From an uncultured Clostridia bacterium (GTDB lineage Bacteria > Bacillota_A > Clostridia > TANB77 > CAG-508): a DNA stretch of 5,405 bases. Below the pieces are notes generated by a model. The model worked only from the letters and a program-made list of their open reading frames with translations, made no database searches and was not told where the DNA came from. Shown here one piece after another: positions 1 through 5,351 of the stretch (positions are counted from its first letter, which is position 1; every line of letters starts with the position of its first letter). Where the stretch lies: NCBI GenBank assembly GCA_949747745.1, contig CATKFT010000167.1, positions 1 through 5,405 on the forward strand, read 5' to 3'. Made by a program: the position numbers and the translations under genes.

Positions 1-1
1 A

Positions 2-110
<109 letters not shown>

Positions 111-139
111 TTATACGTTTATTCAGAGAAACTCAAAGA

Positions 140-196
140 AACTCAAATCAAAAAAAGTCAGTATTTATTGGCTTTTACTCGATTTGAGTTTTTTTC
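140..196 (+). terminator. Rho-independent terminator downstream of rpsI, supplied by insert 1
   Basis: AACTCAAATC (140-149) pairs perfectly with GATTTGAGTT (181-190). An inner stem AAAAGTCA/TGGCTTTT (one G-U pair) extends the hairpin to a small loop, and a run of T residues follows. It sits 31 bases after the rpsI stop and differs from the terminator that follows the two downstream core copies. The incoming element therefore appears to have replaced the ribosomal operon's terminator with its own. Confidence 0.85.
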
Positions 197-218
197 TGTT
201 TGCATAAAATAAAAGTGG

Positions 219-282
219 TATGCAACATATATACGACAAGTATGCAGCAAAGTTCTCACCACATATTCTCAAATATGCAACA
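219..282 (+). repeat. Left-end arm-type direct repeats (TATGCARCA x3)
   Basis: TATGCAACA at 219-227, TATGCAGCA at 241-249 and TATGCAACA at 274-282 lie in the same orientation about 110-180 bases inside the left core repeat. The middle copy extends to ACAAGTATGCAGCAAA (236-251), which matches 15 of 16 bases near the right end (3165-3180). Short repeats flanking the core are typical arm-binding sites of tyrosine integrases of the Tn916/lambda type. The function is inferred from position and recurrence. Confidence 0.5.
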
Positions 283-284
283 CT

Positions 285-312
285 ATAAAAAAGGAACTTC
301 AATTTAGAAGTT
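285..312 (-). terminator. Weak Rho-independent terminator for the minus-strand remnant
   Basis: Read on the minus strand, AACTTC, a six-base loop and GAAGTT form a 6-bp stem, followed by CC and a run of six T. It lies about 15 bases past the stop codon of the minus-strand reading frame at 512-327, where a terminator for that gene would be expected. The stem is short and AT-rich, so strength is uncertain. Confidence 0.4.
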
Positions 313-326
313 ACTATGAATATTTG

Positions 327-512
327 TTATTTTATTTCTTCAGTGATTAAATTAGAGATTTTATCGCTAAACTCTTTTACAAGTTCAGTATTGTTAATGA
401 CTATTTTATTAAATTTCTTCTCATTTCTTTTCTTTGATAAGACTAAATCAACGGTTAATGGATTTGTTTTTAATTCATTACCCTTTAATAATGTTTTAGG
501 TCTTGATACAGT
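327..512 (-). pseudogene. 3' fragment of an unrecognised gene on the minus strand
   Basis: On the minus strand 61 codons are open before TAA. The translation is rich in Lys, Asn, Glu and Leu, with segments such as KTLLKGNELKTNPLTVDLVL and a C-terminal helix ending NLITEEIK, and it reads like real protein. There is no ATG, and an upstream in-frame TAA (513-515) closes the frame, so only the 3' end of a gene remains. A candidate terminator follows the stop. The opposite-strand frame here (316-528) is a low-complexity Phe/Leu/Ser-rich shadow without a usable ribosome binding site, so I prefer the minus strand. The family is not recognised. Its 5' end abuts the plus-strand remnant at about 500, which suggests a deletion or rearrangement junction. 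Confidence 0.4.
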
Positions 513-844
513 TTATAAATGCTTTTAAAAGTAGAAATGATAACCATGAAAAATTAATTTTAAAGTACTTAAATAGAATTGAAGAAGATCGTTTTTATTT
601 GTACCGAGAGCAGTTATTAAGTGATGAATTATGGTTTAGGTTAAAAGATATTCAATTTACATACAGTGTAATTATCTCTAGAAGTACAGAACATGATTAT
701 ATCAAGTTCATTGGTATTGGATATACTGATTTATATCAATATTTAGAGAAAATTGAGTTTTTAAAATGGCTAACATCTACTAGATATAAAGCAGACTATA
801 TGAATGCATTAGAAAATCCACACAATGTCGTTAAATGTTTTTAA
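503..844 (+). CDS. Hypothetical protein, probably an N-terminally truncated remnant
   Basis: A 113-codon frame opening at TTG, with an in-frame TAG only a few bases upstream (497-499). Composition is protein-like (charged helices such as HEKLILKYLNRIEEDRFYLY, then a Tyr/Phe-rich stretch and the end NVVKCF), with no membrane segment or signal peptide. I do not recognise the family. There is no ribosome binding site at a workable distance before the TTG and no internal ATG until near the end, so this is more likely the 3' part of a gene cut at about 500 than a complete gene. A strong plus-strand terminator about 100 bases downstream supports past transcription in this direction. Confidence 0.45.
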   Translation: MIQFINAFKSRNDNHEKLILKYLNRIEEDRFYLYREQLLSDELWFRLKDIQFTYSVIISRSTEHDYIKFIGIGYTDLYQYLEKIEFLKWLTSTRYKADYMNALENPHNVVKCF

Positions 845-943
845 TATAATTGCAAAAACAGGTGAACGATAATTGAACTATAAATTTTTAGATAATATGT
901 ATTAAAAATTTTCACGAGAATGGGGTAAATTTCGAACATTAAT

Positions 944-989
944 AACACTAGAAATTATAAGAGAAATATTATGAATTCTAGTGTTTTTT
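944..989 (+). terminator. Rho-independent terminator
   Basis: AACACTAGAA (944-953) and TTCTAGTGTT (976-985) form a perfect 10-bp stem around a 22-base loop, running into six T residues (984-989). It ends transcription from the 503-844 frame and insulates the following gene, whose promoter starts just downstream. No run of T is present on the other strand, so it works in the plus direction only. Confidence 0.8.
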
Positions 990-1030
990 GTTTGCAGTTA
1001 ATTGTGTTGAAAAAATATATATGATAGAAT

Positions 1031-1060
1031 TTGAAATGTATTAATGAATAATGCTATTAT
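1031..1060 (+). promoter_or_regulatory. Predicted sigma-A promoter for the membrane TPR-like protein gene
   Basis: TTGAAA (1031-1036) and TATTAT (1055-1060) are separated by 18 bases, placing the transcript start near 1067, about 45 bases before the ATG at 1114. An alternative pair is TTGTGT (1002-1007) with TAGAAT (1025-1030), spacing 17. The region is so AT-rich that chance matches are likely. Confidence 0.4.
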
Positions 1061-1100
1061 TTTATAATTATAAATTTTTGAGAATATATTTGCGAATATT

Positions 1101-1116
1101 GGGAGGATTTAAAATG
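1101..1116 (+). promoter_or_regulatory. Ribosome binding site that fixes the start at 1114
   Basis: GGGAGG at 1101-1106 lies seven bases before ATG 1114. The same frame is open from ATG 1051, but that codon has no Shine-Dalgarno sequence, so translation should start at 1114, giving 325 rather than 346 residues. Confidence 0.85.
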
Positions 1117-2091
1117 ACTTTAATTGATTTAAAATTAGATGATATGCTAGATTTTAATAATGTTTTTACCACATGGACAACTGTTGTTTTTGGAATTTTA
1201 GGTATTGTTATTGCATTATCAATTTACAATATTTACAGATCAAAAAAAGATGTTGATGAGGCATTGTCAGAATATAAAAAAATAATAGAAGAATCAAAGA
1301 ATAAATTAGAAAAAGTGGAAGAAATGGAAACTAAGCTGGAGAAGACCTATGAAATAAATAATATTCTTTCTAGTGTTATAATGAATATTTCTGAGAAAAA
1401 CTACTGGTTTGCAATAGATAGTATTAAAAAAGCTCTTGAAATTGATAGTAATAATGTACTGTTTAACTATTATTATGCAAGATGTTCTTTTTTGGAAGTT
1501 CAAAAAATAGAAGAGAATAGAAAAGAAAACAATGAGGAAATGTCAGAAAAAGATATTGAATTAGCATTTGAGAGCTTAGAAGCGTATTTAAAAGTGTTAA
1601 ATAACATAACGGAAGATCAACAAAATACATATAATTTAGGAGTACTTTTTCCTAATATAAATATCTATGAAATGACAACCCTCTCTTTGGTTTTATTAAA
1701 TTCAAATGAATGTGGTACGTATCTCGATATTGTAAGGAAGGTATTAGAAGAAATGAGAAAAGAGATGCAAATAAAACAGATTCAGGATTTTGCGTATATG
1801 GAGCAAACAGATGTTTCACTCATGAATTATCGATGCTTATTAAAAGAATTAGGATTAAAAATGTTATATGAGAATAATAGTTTTGGAGTAAATATATTAG
1901 ATGAATATTTAACTATAGCTAGTTATTCGAAATATTATCTTGATACATATGAAAATGATGAAATATTAGATACTCTTGATAGACTTATTGAGTTTAATAA
2001 ATATGATAGCAGTGCACAAAGTAAGTATATAGGGATAAAGACCGTTATTCAAAAAGAAATTGAAGATTATGGTGAAAATGGAAGTGACTAA
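1114..2091 (+). CDS. Membrane-anchored coiled-coil/TPR-like protein, function unknown
   Basis: A 325-residue protein. I chose ATG 1114 because GGGAGG (1101-1106) sits at ideal distance; the in-frame ATG at 1051 lies inside the predicted promoter. Residues about 20-42 (FTTWTTVVFGILGIVIALSI and following) are one hydrophobic membrane helix followed by Arg-Lys-Lys, predicting a short outside N-terminus and a cytoplasmic body. Residues about 45-82 are a Lys/Glu-rich coiled coil. Next comes a stretch resembling a tetratricopeptide helix pair (YWFAIDSIKKALEIDSNNVL), then a long all-helical region rich in Leu, Glu and Tyr. Such proteins usually act as membrane-tethered scaffolds or sensors; no catalytic motif is visible. 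It is the only complete gene in insert 1, and a nuclease-like gene follows 135 bases later from its own predicted promoter. A joint role is inference. Confidence 0.8.
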   Translation: MTLIDLKLDDMLDFNNVFTTWTTVVFGILGIVIALSIYNIYRSKKDVDEALSEYKKIIEESKNKLEKVEEMETKLEKTYEINNILSSVIMNISEKNYWFAIDSIKKALEIDSNNVLFNYYYARCSFLEVQKIEENRKENNEEMSEKDIELAFESLEAYLKVLNNITEDQQNTYNLGVLFPNINIYEMTTLSLVLLNSNECGTYLDIVRKVLEEMRKEMQIKQIQDFAYMEQTDVSLMNYRCLLKELGLKMLYENNSFGVNILDEYLTIASYSKYYLDTYENDEILDTLDRLIEFNKYDSSAQSKYIGIKTVIQKEIEDYGENGSD

Positions 2092-2105
2092 TAAGTCTCC
2101 ATTAG

Positions 2106-2210
2106 AAATTTAAGAGTTTGAAAATATATAGATTGTCAACTGATATGGTTTTAATTCAATTTGATCCAAATACTGGGGTATTATACAATGAAATTTTTAT
2201 AAGAAAGTAG
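2106..2210 (+). other. Short gene-like remnant, C-terminal end of an unknown frame
   Basis: Between the TPR-like gene and the nuclease-like gene a short plus-strand frame reads STDMVLIQFDPNTGVLYNEI and ends FIRK before TAG (2208-2210). It opens just after a TAG at 2103-2105. Its composition is more protein-like than the surroundings, but there is no ribosome binding site before its ATG (2145), and the promoter predicted for the next gene (TTGATC/TACAAT) lies within it. It could be a gene remnant or chance. Confidence 0.2.
2161..2189 (+). promoter_or_regulatory. Predicted promoter for the nuclease-like gene
   Basis: TTGATC (2161-2166) and TACAAT (2184-2189) are spaced by 17 bases. The predicted start at about 2196 leaves roughly 30 bases of leader before ATG 2227, with AGAGG (2209-2213) as a possible but distant ribosome binding site. 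The promoter lies downstream of the TPR-like gene, so the two may be transcribed separately. Confidence 0.4.
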
Positions 2211-2226
2211 AGGTATATATATCAAT

Positions 2227-2808
2227 ATGGTTGCAAAGAAAGTCATAAAAGAGATAGATTCTATCATTAAAGAAATATGAATGAAAAATATATAAAAAGA
2301 TTACAGTGATTTCTATTTGTTGAGAGAGGACAGTTTAAAGTGTAGTTTCTATTTTCATCTAAGAAAAAAATTATCAACAATTTTAAAAGAGAATAATCTT
2401 CGTATATATTCTGAGTATTATTTCTTTGATTTAAAATATAGAGCTGATATTGCAATTGTTCAAATAAATCCGTATGGTGAAAAATACTATTTAAAAGATA
2501 TGGTTGCTGATGTAGTTGCAATAATCGAATTAAAATATATAGGAGATGGTTCTAAAACAACCGAAAATTGGCTAAAAAAAGATTTAACAAAAATTAAAAA
2601 TTATATTCAAAAAGGAAGACACTCCTACCAGTTTTATTTTGCTGATATTTATGAAGTAGAATGTAGTACATTGAAATGGATGGATAAGAGAAATTCGAAT
2701 AATTGGGCAAAAGGATATGTGACAGAACTAAATGCTGGATATAAAGAAGGAAAAATGGTTTTTGAAATCAATTCTTATAACGAAATGAATTCTAATTTTA
2801 ATTATTAA
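2227..2808 (+). pseudogene. PD-(D/E)XK nuclease-like protein gene with two early in-frame stops
   Basis: One frame runs from ATG 2227 to TAA 2808 (193 residues), broken by TGA (2278-2280) and TAA (2293-2295) in the first 23 codons; the remaining 171 codons are open. The body carries a PD-(D/E)XK-like core: Glu about residue 63 (YSEYYF), Asp 74 in RADIAIV, then Glu 101 and Lys 103 in VVAIIELKY, after which a helix (KKDLTKIKNYIQKG) and a strand (YQFYFADIY) match the fold order. Metal-dependent nucleases of restriction and other defence systems use this arrangement. It could be translated from TTG 2317 or 2320, which would keep the whole core, but no ribosome binding site precedes them, so I call it a pseudogene. 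The nuclease assignment rests on motifs only. Confidence 0.6.
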
Positions 2809-2870
2809 CTATTATTTAAAAGCAATACATTTGAAGTAACTTTTAAAATGAGAGTGAAAGAATAGACGGT

Positions 2871-3050
2871 ATGTCAAGCGACGGTAGGGAATATCAAGTT
2901 GAAAGATTAAGAAGAAAATTTGGAATGAAAAAGTCTGAAGAGATACTTCATGTATTCTGTCTGCATTTAATAAATTTTTATTACATAAGAGAACTATATC
3001 CTTTTGCAAGGGAAAATAAATCTACGAATAAAAAAATGTTTCGAACATAA
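2871..3050 (+). CDS. Possible small ORF (59 residues), unrecognised
   Basis: ATG 2871 to TAA 3050 encodes a 59-residue basic peptide with a helical middle part (KSEEILHVFCLHLINFYYIR). The frame stays open back to 2847, so this may be the 3' end of a longer broken gene. There is no clear Shine-Dalgarno sequence. Composition is protein-like, with no motif I can name. It ends about 115 bases before the right-end arm repeats, where integrative elements often keep their integrase gene, but it does not show the Arg...HxxR...Tyr pattern of a tyrosine recombinase. It may be a remnant or chance. Confidence 0.3.
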   Translation: MSSDGREYQVERLRRKFGMKKSEEILHVFCLHLINFYYIRELYPFARENKSTNKKMFRT

Positions 3051-3158
3051 ATGTGATTACTATAAACAATTTTCTCAAAAGAAATTTAATGGGTTCAGAC
3101 ATGAGAAAAAGAGAAAAAAGTTAAATAGTAGTTTAGTGTAGTTCTGGGTTATTTAGGC

Positions 3159-3180
3159 AATGCAACAAGTATGCAACAAA
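3159..3180 (+). repeat. Right-end arm-type direct repeats
   Basis: AATGCAACA (3159-3167) and TATGCAACA (3170-3178) lie about 40-60 bases inside the right core repeat. ACAAGTATGCAACAAA (3165-3180) matches the left-end copy at 236-251 in 15 of 16 bases and in the same orientation. Recurrence of the motif at both ends supports treating 95-3232 as a single recombination unit. Confidence 0.5.
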
Positions 3181-3216
3181 AATATCAAAAAGCATTGATT
3201 TTATTGTATATTGAAG

Positions 3217-3232
3217 TTCTCTAAACGTTAAT
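3217..3232 (+). repeat. Putative attachment-site core, copy 2 (junction of inserts 1 and 2)
   Basis: TTCTCTAAACGTTAAT is identical to the rpsI 3' end at 95-110. The bases before it do not encode S9, so this is a repeat of the target and not a second rpsI. From CTAAACG onward it continues into a 59-base stretch (3221-3279) that matches 4522-4580 at 55 of 59 positions, including a terminator. Confidence 0.72.
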
Positions 3233-3248
3233 CAAAGCAAATACGAAG

Positions 3249-3279
3249 AAAGATTCAAGATTATCTTGGATCTTTTTTT
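3249..3279 (+). terminator. Rho-independent terminator, copy A (rpsI-type)
   Basis: AAGATTCAAGA (3250-3260) pairs with TCTTGGATCTT (3264-3274), an 11-bp stem with one G-U pair and a three-base loop, running into seven T (3273-3279). It follows core copy 2 by about 20 bases, and with copy B it probably represents the original terminator of the rpsI operon. Any transcript leaving insert 1 should stop here. Confidence 0.85.
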
Positions 3280-3289
3280 GTGCCTTTTA

Positions 3290-3318
3290 ATGAAATAAGA
3301 GTAAGTTAGGGGTATAAT
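3290..3318 (+). promoter_or_regulatory. Predicted promoter of the RhuM-Fic gene
   Basis: A perfect TATAAT (3313-3318) is preceded at 17 bases by ATGAAA (3290-3295), a four-of-six match to the -35 consensus. It lies directly after terminator copy A, so the RhuM-Fic gene was an independent transcription unit. GAAGAAGGTGA (3343-3353) before ATG 3358 is the ribosome binding site. Confidence 0.5.
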
Positions 3319-3357
3319 ATACTAATTAATAAAATTTAAAATGAAGAAGGTGATATT

Positions 3358-4314
3358 ATGGTTGATATAATAGAAAGAAATGAAATTATACAATTTAAGG
3401 ATGGAGATTTTGTATTAGATGTTAATGTTTCTCCTGATAGTGAAACAGTTTGGTAAAATCAAAAACAAATAGCTAGTTTGTTTGGAATTGATAGAACTGT
3501 TGTTGGGAGACATATTAGAAATATTTTCAAATCAGGAGAACTAGATGAAAATAGCATGTGTGCAAATTTTGCACATATGGGTAAACTTAGTGTTCAAGAA
3601 TATAATGTAAAGTATTACAATTTAGATGTTATTCTTGCTGTTGATTATAGAACAAATTCAACTAAAGGTATTCTTTTTAGAAAATGCGCTAATAACATAT
3701 TAAGAGAATATTTATTAAAAGGATATGTTATTGATGATAGACGCTTTTAAGATATTGAATACATTAGTAAAATGTTTAATTAATACAAAGAAGCAGATGG
3801 AAAACTATCAACGAGTGATGATATGTTAGAGTTTTTAAAAGCTTATCAAAGAGTATTTAAAATACTAGATGATTATGATCATCATATTTTATAAGTCCCT
3901 GAAGGACAAAAAGACGTTTATGTCATTCAATATGATGAATGTATAAAATTGATACACAATACAATGTTTGCAAATCAAGGAGATCAATTTGCGATAGAAA
4001 GAGATGATTCATTTAAAAGCAGTATATCAACCATATATCAAAGCTTTGGAGGGAATGACTTATATTCAACACTTGAAGATAAAGCAAGTACATTATTATA
4101 TTTTATTGTTAAAAACCATAGCTTTATTGATGGTAACAAGAGGATACGAGCAACTATATTTTTATACTTTTTGGAAAAGAATAATGCCTTATATAAAGAG
4201 GAAAAAGAAAGAATTAATAATGACACATTGACTACTTTAATAATACTAGTAGCAACGTCTAGACCAGAAGATAAGGATATTATGATGCAACTTATTAAGA
4301 CAATTATTAAATAA
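3358..4314 (+). pseudogene. rhuM: RhuM-Fic/Doc fusion protein gene, interrupted by four in-frame TAA codons
   Basis: One uninterrupted frame of 318 codons runs from ATG 3358 to TAA 4314. In-frame TAA codons occur at 3454, 3748, 3781 and 3892 (codons 33, 131, 142 and 179), with no frameshift. Residues about 25-130 match the RhuM family (ETVW, then NQKQIASLFGIDRTVVGRHI, NIFKSGELDE, CANFAHMGK, YYNLDVILAVDYRTNSTKG, REYLLKGYVI). Residues about 195-318 are a Fic/Doc domain with the catalytic motif HSFIDGNKR (His 254). Fic/Doc enzymes transfer nucleotide or phosphate groups to target proteins and often act as toxins; RhuM-Fic fusions are common accessory genes in bacteria. In relatives the codon after ETVW is usually Leu, so TTA to TAA is a likely change at codon 33. 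Promoter and ribosome binding site look intact, but only fragments could be made. Confidence 0.85.
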
Positions 4315-4521
4315 GAATGTTATGTTTTATAGTAACAAAATATTTTAACTACAATTAATTTTAAGAACTTTTTAGTTAATTAGATATAATAGATTTATTT
4401 AGAATTTGTTGATGCAGGAATTGCTAAGTTTTTCTGAGTATGGTAACAAATGAGAAGATTGACTAAAAAACTATTGATAAAATCAATGGATTTGAGATGA
4501 GAGGCATTAATAAAAAGATAA
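4315..4521. other. Non-coding tail of insert 2, no supported gene
   Basis: Between the end of the RhuM-Fic frame and core copy 3 I see no open frame of more than about 20 codons on a plausible start, no terminator and no arm-type repeat. A short frame from ATG near 4411 reads MQELLSFSEYGNK before TGA and may be a gene scrap. TTAACTA/TAGTTAA near 4345-4375 can pair but has no following T run. Confidence 0.4.
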
Positions 4522-4533
4522 CTAAACGTTAAT
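4522..4533 (+). repeat. Putative attachment-site core, copy 3 (distal end of the tandem)
   Basis: CTAAACGTTAAT matches 12 bases of the core at 95-110 and starts the 59-base block (4522-4580) that is 55/59 identical to 3221-3279. It lacks the leading TTCT (GATA here), so the left boundary of identity differs from copies 1 and 2. It probably marks the far end of the inserted DNA, with the original chromosome resuming after it. Confidence 0.6.
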
Positions 4534-4550
4534 CAAAACAAATACGAAGG

Positions 4551-4581
4551 AAGATTCAAGAATATCTTGAATCTTTTTTTT
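4551..4581 (+). terminator. Rho-independent terminator, copy B (rpsI-type)
   Basis: AAGATTCAAGA (4551-4561) and TCTTGAATCTT (4565-4575) form a perfect 11-bp stem with a three-base loop and eight T (4574-4581). It differs from copy A at a few positions, including the one that turns the G-U pair into an A-U pair. This is the likely ancestral terminator of the rpsI operon, now about 4.4 kb from the gene. Confidence 0.87.
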
Positions 4582-4626
4582 ACTAATAATTAGTTAATAA
4601 TATAGCAAAATAAATATATTAAAGGT

Positions 4627-4643
4627 AAGGAGGAATAATAGTG
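4627..4643 (+). promoter_or_regulatory. Ribosome binding site and GTG start implying a frameshift downstream
   Basis: AAGGAGG (4627-4633) is the strongest Shine-Dalgarno sequence near this gene and stands seven bases before GTG 4641. From that GTG the frame runs only seven codons to TAA 4662, while the long conserved frame downstream is offset by one base. No start codon of the long frame lies near this site. Confidence 0.7.
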
Positions 4644-4696
4644 AATATTTTGGAAATTTATTAAAGAGTAGTAAAACGACTAAAAAACAAATAGCC

Positions 4697-5257
4697 TTGT
4701 ATTTGGATGAAAGTAAAATCAAACAAATTGATTTGATTATTAAACTTTTTTCAACAATTAGTGATTCTAAAAGCTTTTCAAGAAATATATTTATGGAGGA
4801 GGCTATTGACAAATTTATGTCTGATTCAAAGATATTTTTACAAGAGGAATATGATATTAATGTAGATTTATTGTTAGAAGAAGCAGAATTAAAGAAATAT
4901 GATACAGTTATTTTTGCATCATCGGGAAATAGATTTGAAGAAACTTTTTTAGGAAAAAATGAAAATCCTTGTTGGTATCCATGTAAAGTAAGTCCAGATA
5001 GAGAAAAAAATTTAAAATACATTGCTATTTATAGAGGAGCACCTATTTCAGCAATTACTCATTATGCTAAGGTTAAAGAGTTTAAATATGATGAAGAAAA
5101 AGGATGTAAAATTTGTATCTTTGAAGGTATTGCTAAAGAATTGCCTCATAAAATTAAATTAGGTAATAGAGAAAGTTGTTATTTTGTTGGAACAAAGTAT
5201 ACTTCATTAGAAAACTTATTAAACGCTAAGCAAACAGATGAGTTGATTTTTAGATAA
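4697..5257 (+). CDS. Ribbon-helix-helix-like protein with a conserved C-terminal domain, probable 5' frameshift
   Basis: The long frame is open from about 4631 to TAA 5257 and is protein-like throughout. Upstream of TTG 4697 it reads NLLKSSKTTKKQIALYLDES, then helices IKQIDLIIKLFSTI and SFSRNIFMEEAIDKFM, a beta-helix-helix order resembling ribbon-helix-helix DNA-binding proteins. The second half (YDTVIFASSGNRFEETFLG, YIAIYRGAPISAITHYAKVK, KYTSLENLLNAKQTDEL) resembles a domain I have seen in other bacterial proteins, possibly of the PUA/ASCH-like group; I cannot name it securely. TTG 4697 has no ribosome binding site and would cut the N-terminal strand. The natural start is probably GTG 4641, with one base lost in the AAATTT tract near 4655 giving M-N-I-L-E-N-L-L-K. 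It lies outside the inserts, probably in chromosomal sequence. Confidence 0.65.
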   Translation: MYLDESKIKQIDLIIKLFSTISDSKSFSRNIFMEEAIDKFMSDSKIFLQEEYDINVDLLLEEAELKKYDTVIFASSGNRFEETFLGKNENPCWYPCKVSPDREKNLKYIAIYRGAPISAITHYAKVKEFKYDEEKGCKICIFEGIAKELPHKIKLGNRESCYFVGTKYTSLENLLNAKQTDELIFR

Positions 5258-5296
5258 TTTTATATCAAATAAATAATAAAGTATCTTAAAGTTAGA

Positions 5297-5326
5297 TTGA
5301 CAATTCATTATAAAAAAACATATAAT
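5297..5326 (+). promoter_or_regulatory. Strong sigma-A promoter for the distal secreted protein gene
   Basis: TTGACA (5297-5302) and TATAAT (5321-5326) both match consensus exactly, with an 18-base spacer. The transcript should start near 5333, giving a short leader with GAAGGG (5341-5346) five bases before ATG 5352. It is the best promoter in the window and makes the next gene independent of the one before it. Confidence 0.8.
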
Positions 5327-5351
5327 ATTCTTTATAGAAAGAAGGGAAAAA

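Larger units (their letters stand above)
3217..4533. mobile_element. Insert 2: second tandem segment carrying the RhuM-Fic remnant
   Basis: A 1.3-kb segment lies between core copies 2 and 3. Both copies are followed by the same terminator, so the segment is bounded by 59-base imperfect direct repeats and not only by the short core. It carries a single gene, the broken RhuM-Fic fusion, with its own promoter. Two explanations fit. An element may have integrated at the same rpsI end and brought its own copy of the host-type terminator, or a duplication may have captured an accessory gene. No arm-type TATGCAACA repeat and no recombinase gene were seen within it. Confidence 0.42.

Noticed and set aside
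316..528. Plus-strand 70-codon frame rich in Phe, Leu and Ser
   Set aside because: It has no ribosome binding site at a usable distance, and its composition is what the reverse of a Lys/Asn/Glu-rich protein gives; the minus strand is the better coding candidate.
1051..1113. Upstream ATG 1051 as start of the TPR-like gene
   Set aside because: It lacks a Shine-Dalgarno sequence and lies inside the predicted promoter, while ATG 1114 has GGGAGG at ideal spacing.
1306..1503. Minus-strand frame inside the TPR-like gene
   Set aside because: It is a Phe/Ile-rich shadow of the Lys/Glu-rich coiled-coil region, with no supporting signals.
2267..2521. Minus-strand frame overlapping the nuclease-like gene
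   Set aside because: The plus strand carries clear nuclease motifs; the minus frame has no ribosome binding site and shadow-like composition.
2812..3009. Minus-strand 65-codon frame
   Set aside because: It mirrors the basic plus-strand ORF at 2871-3050 and has Phe/Leu-rich shadow composition.
3037..3055. TTTCGAACAT at 930-939 and 3039-3048 as LexA-type operators
   Set aside because: The second half-site of the Gram-positive SOS box (GTTCG) is missing at both places.
2871..3140. Remnant of a tyrosine integrase near the right end
   Set aside because: Translations of this stretch show no HxxR or catalytic Tyr context; position alone is not enough.
2227..4314. Reassigned genetic code (TGA as Trp, or TAA as sense)
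   Set aside because: rpsI, the TPR-like gene and the other frames end at TAA, TGG is used for Trp, and only accessory genes in the inserts are interrupted, so pseudogenes explain the stops better.
4342..4378. Hairpin after the RhuM-Fic gene as terminator
   Set aside because: The TTAACTA/TAGTTAA arms pair across a long AT-rich loop and no T run follows.
4594..5022. Minus-strand 142-codon frame
   Set aside because: It lies opposite the conserved RHH-like gene and is rich in Phe, Leu and Ser as expected of an antisense shadow.
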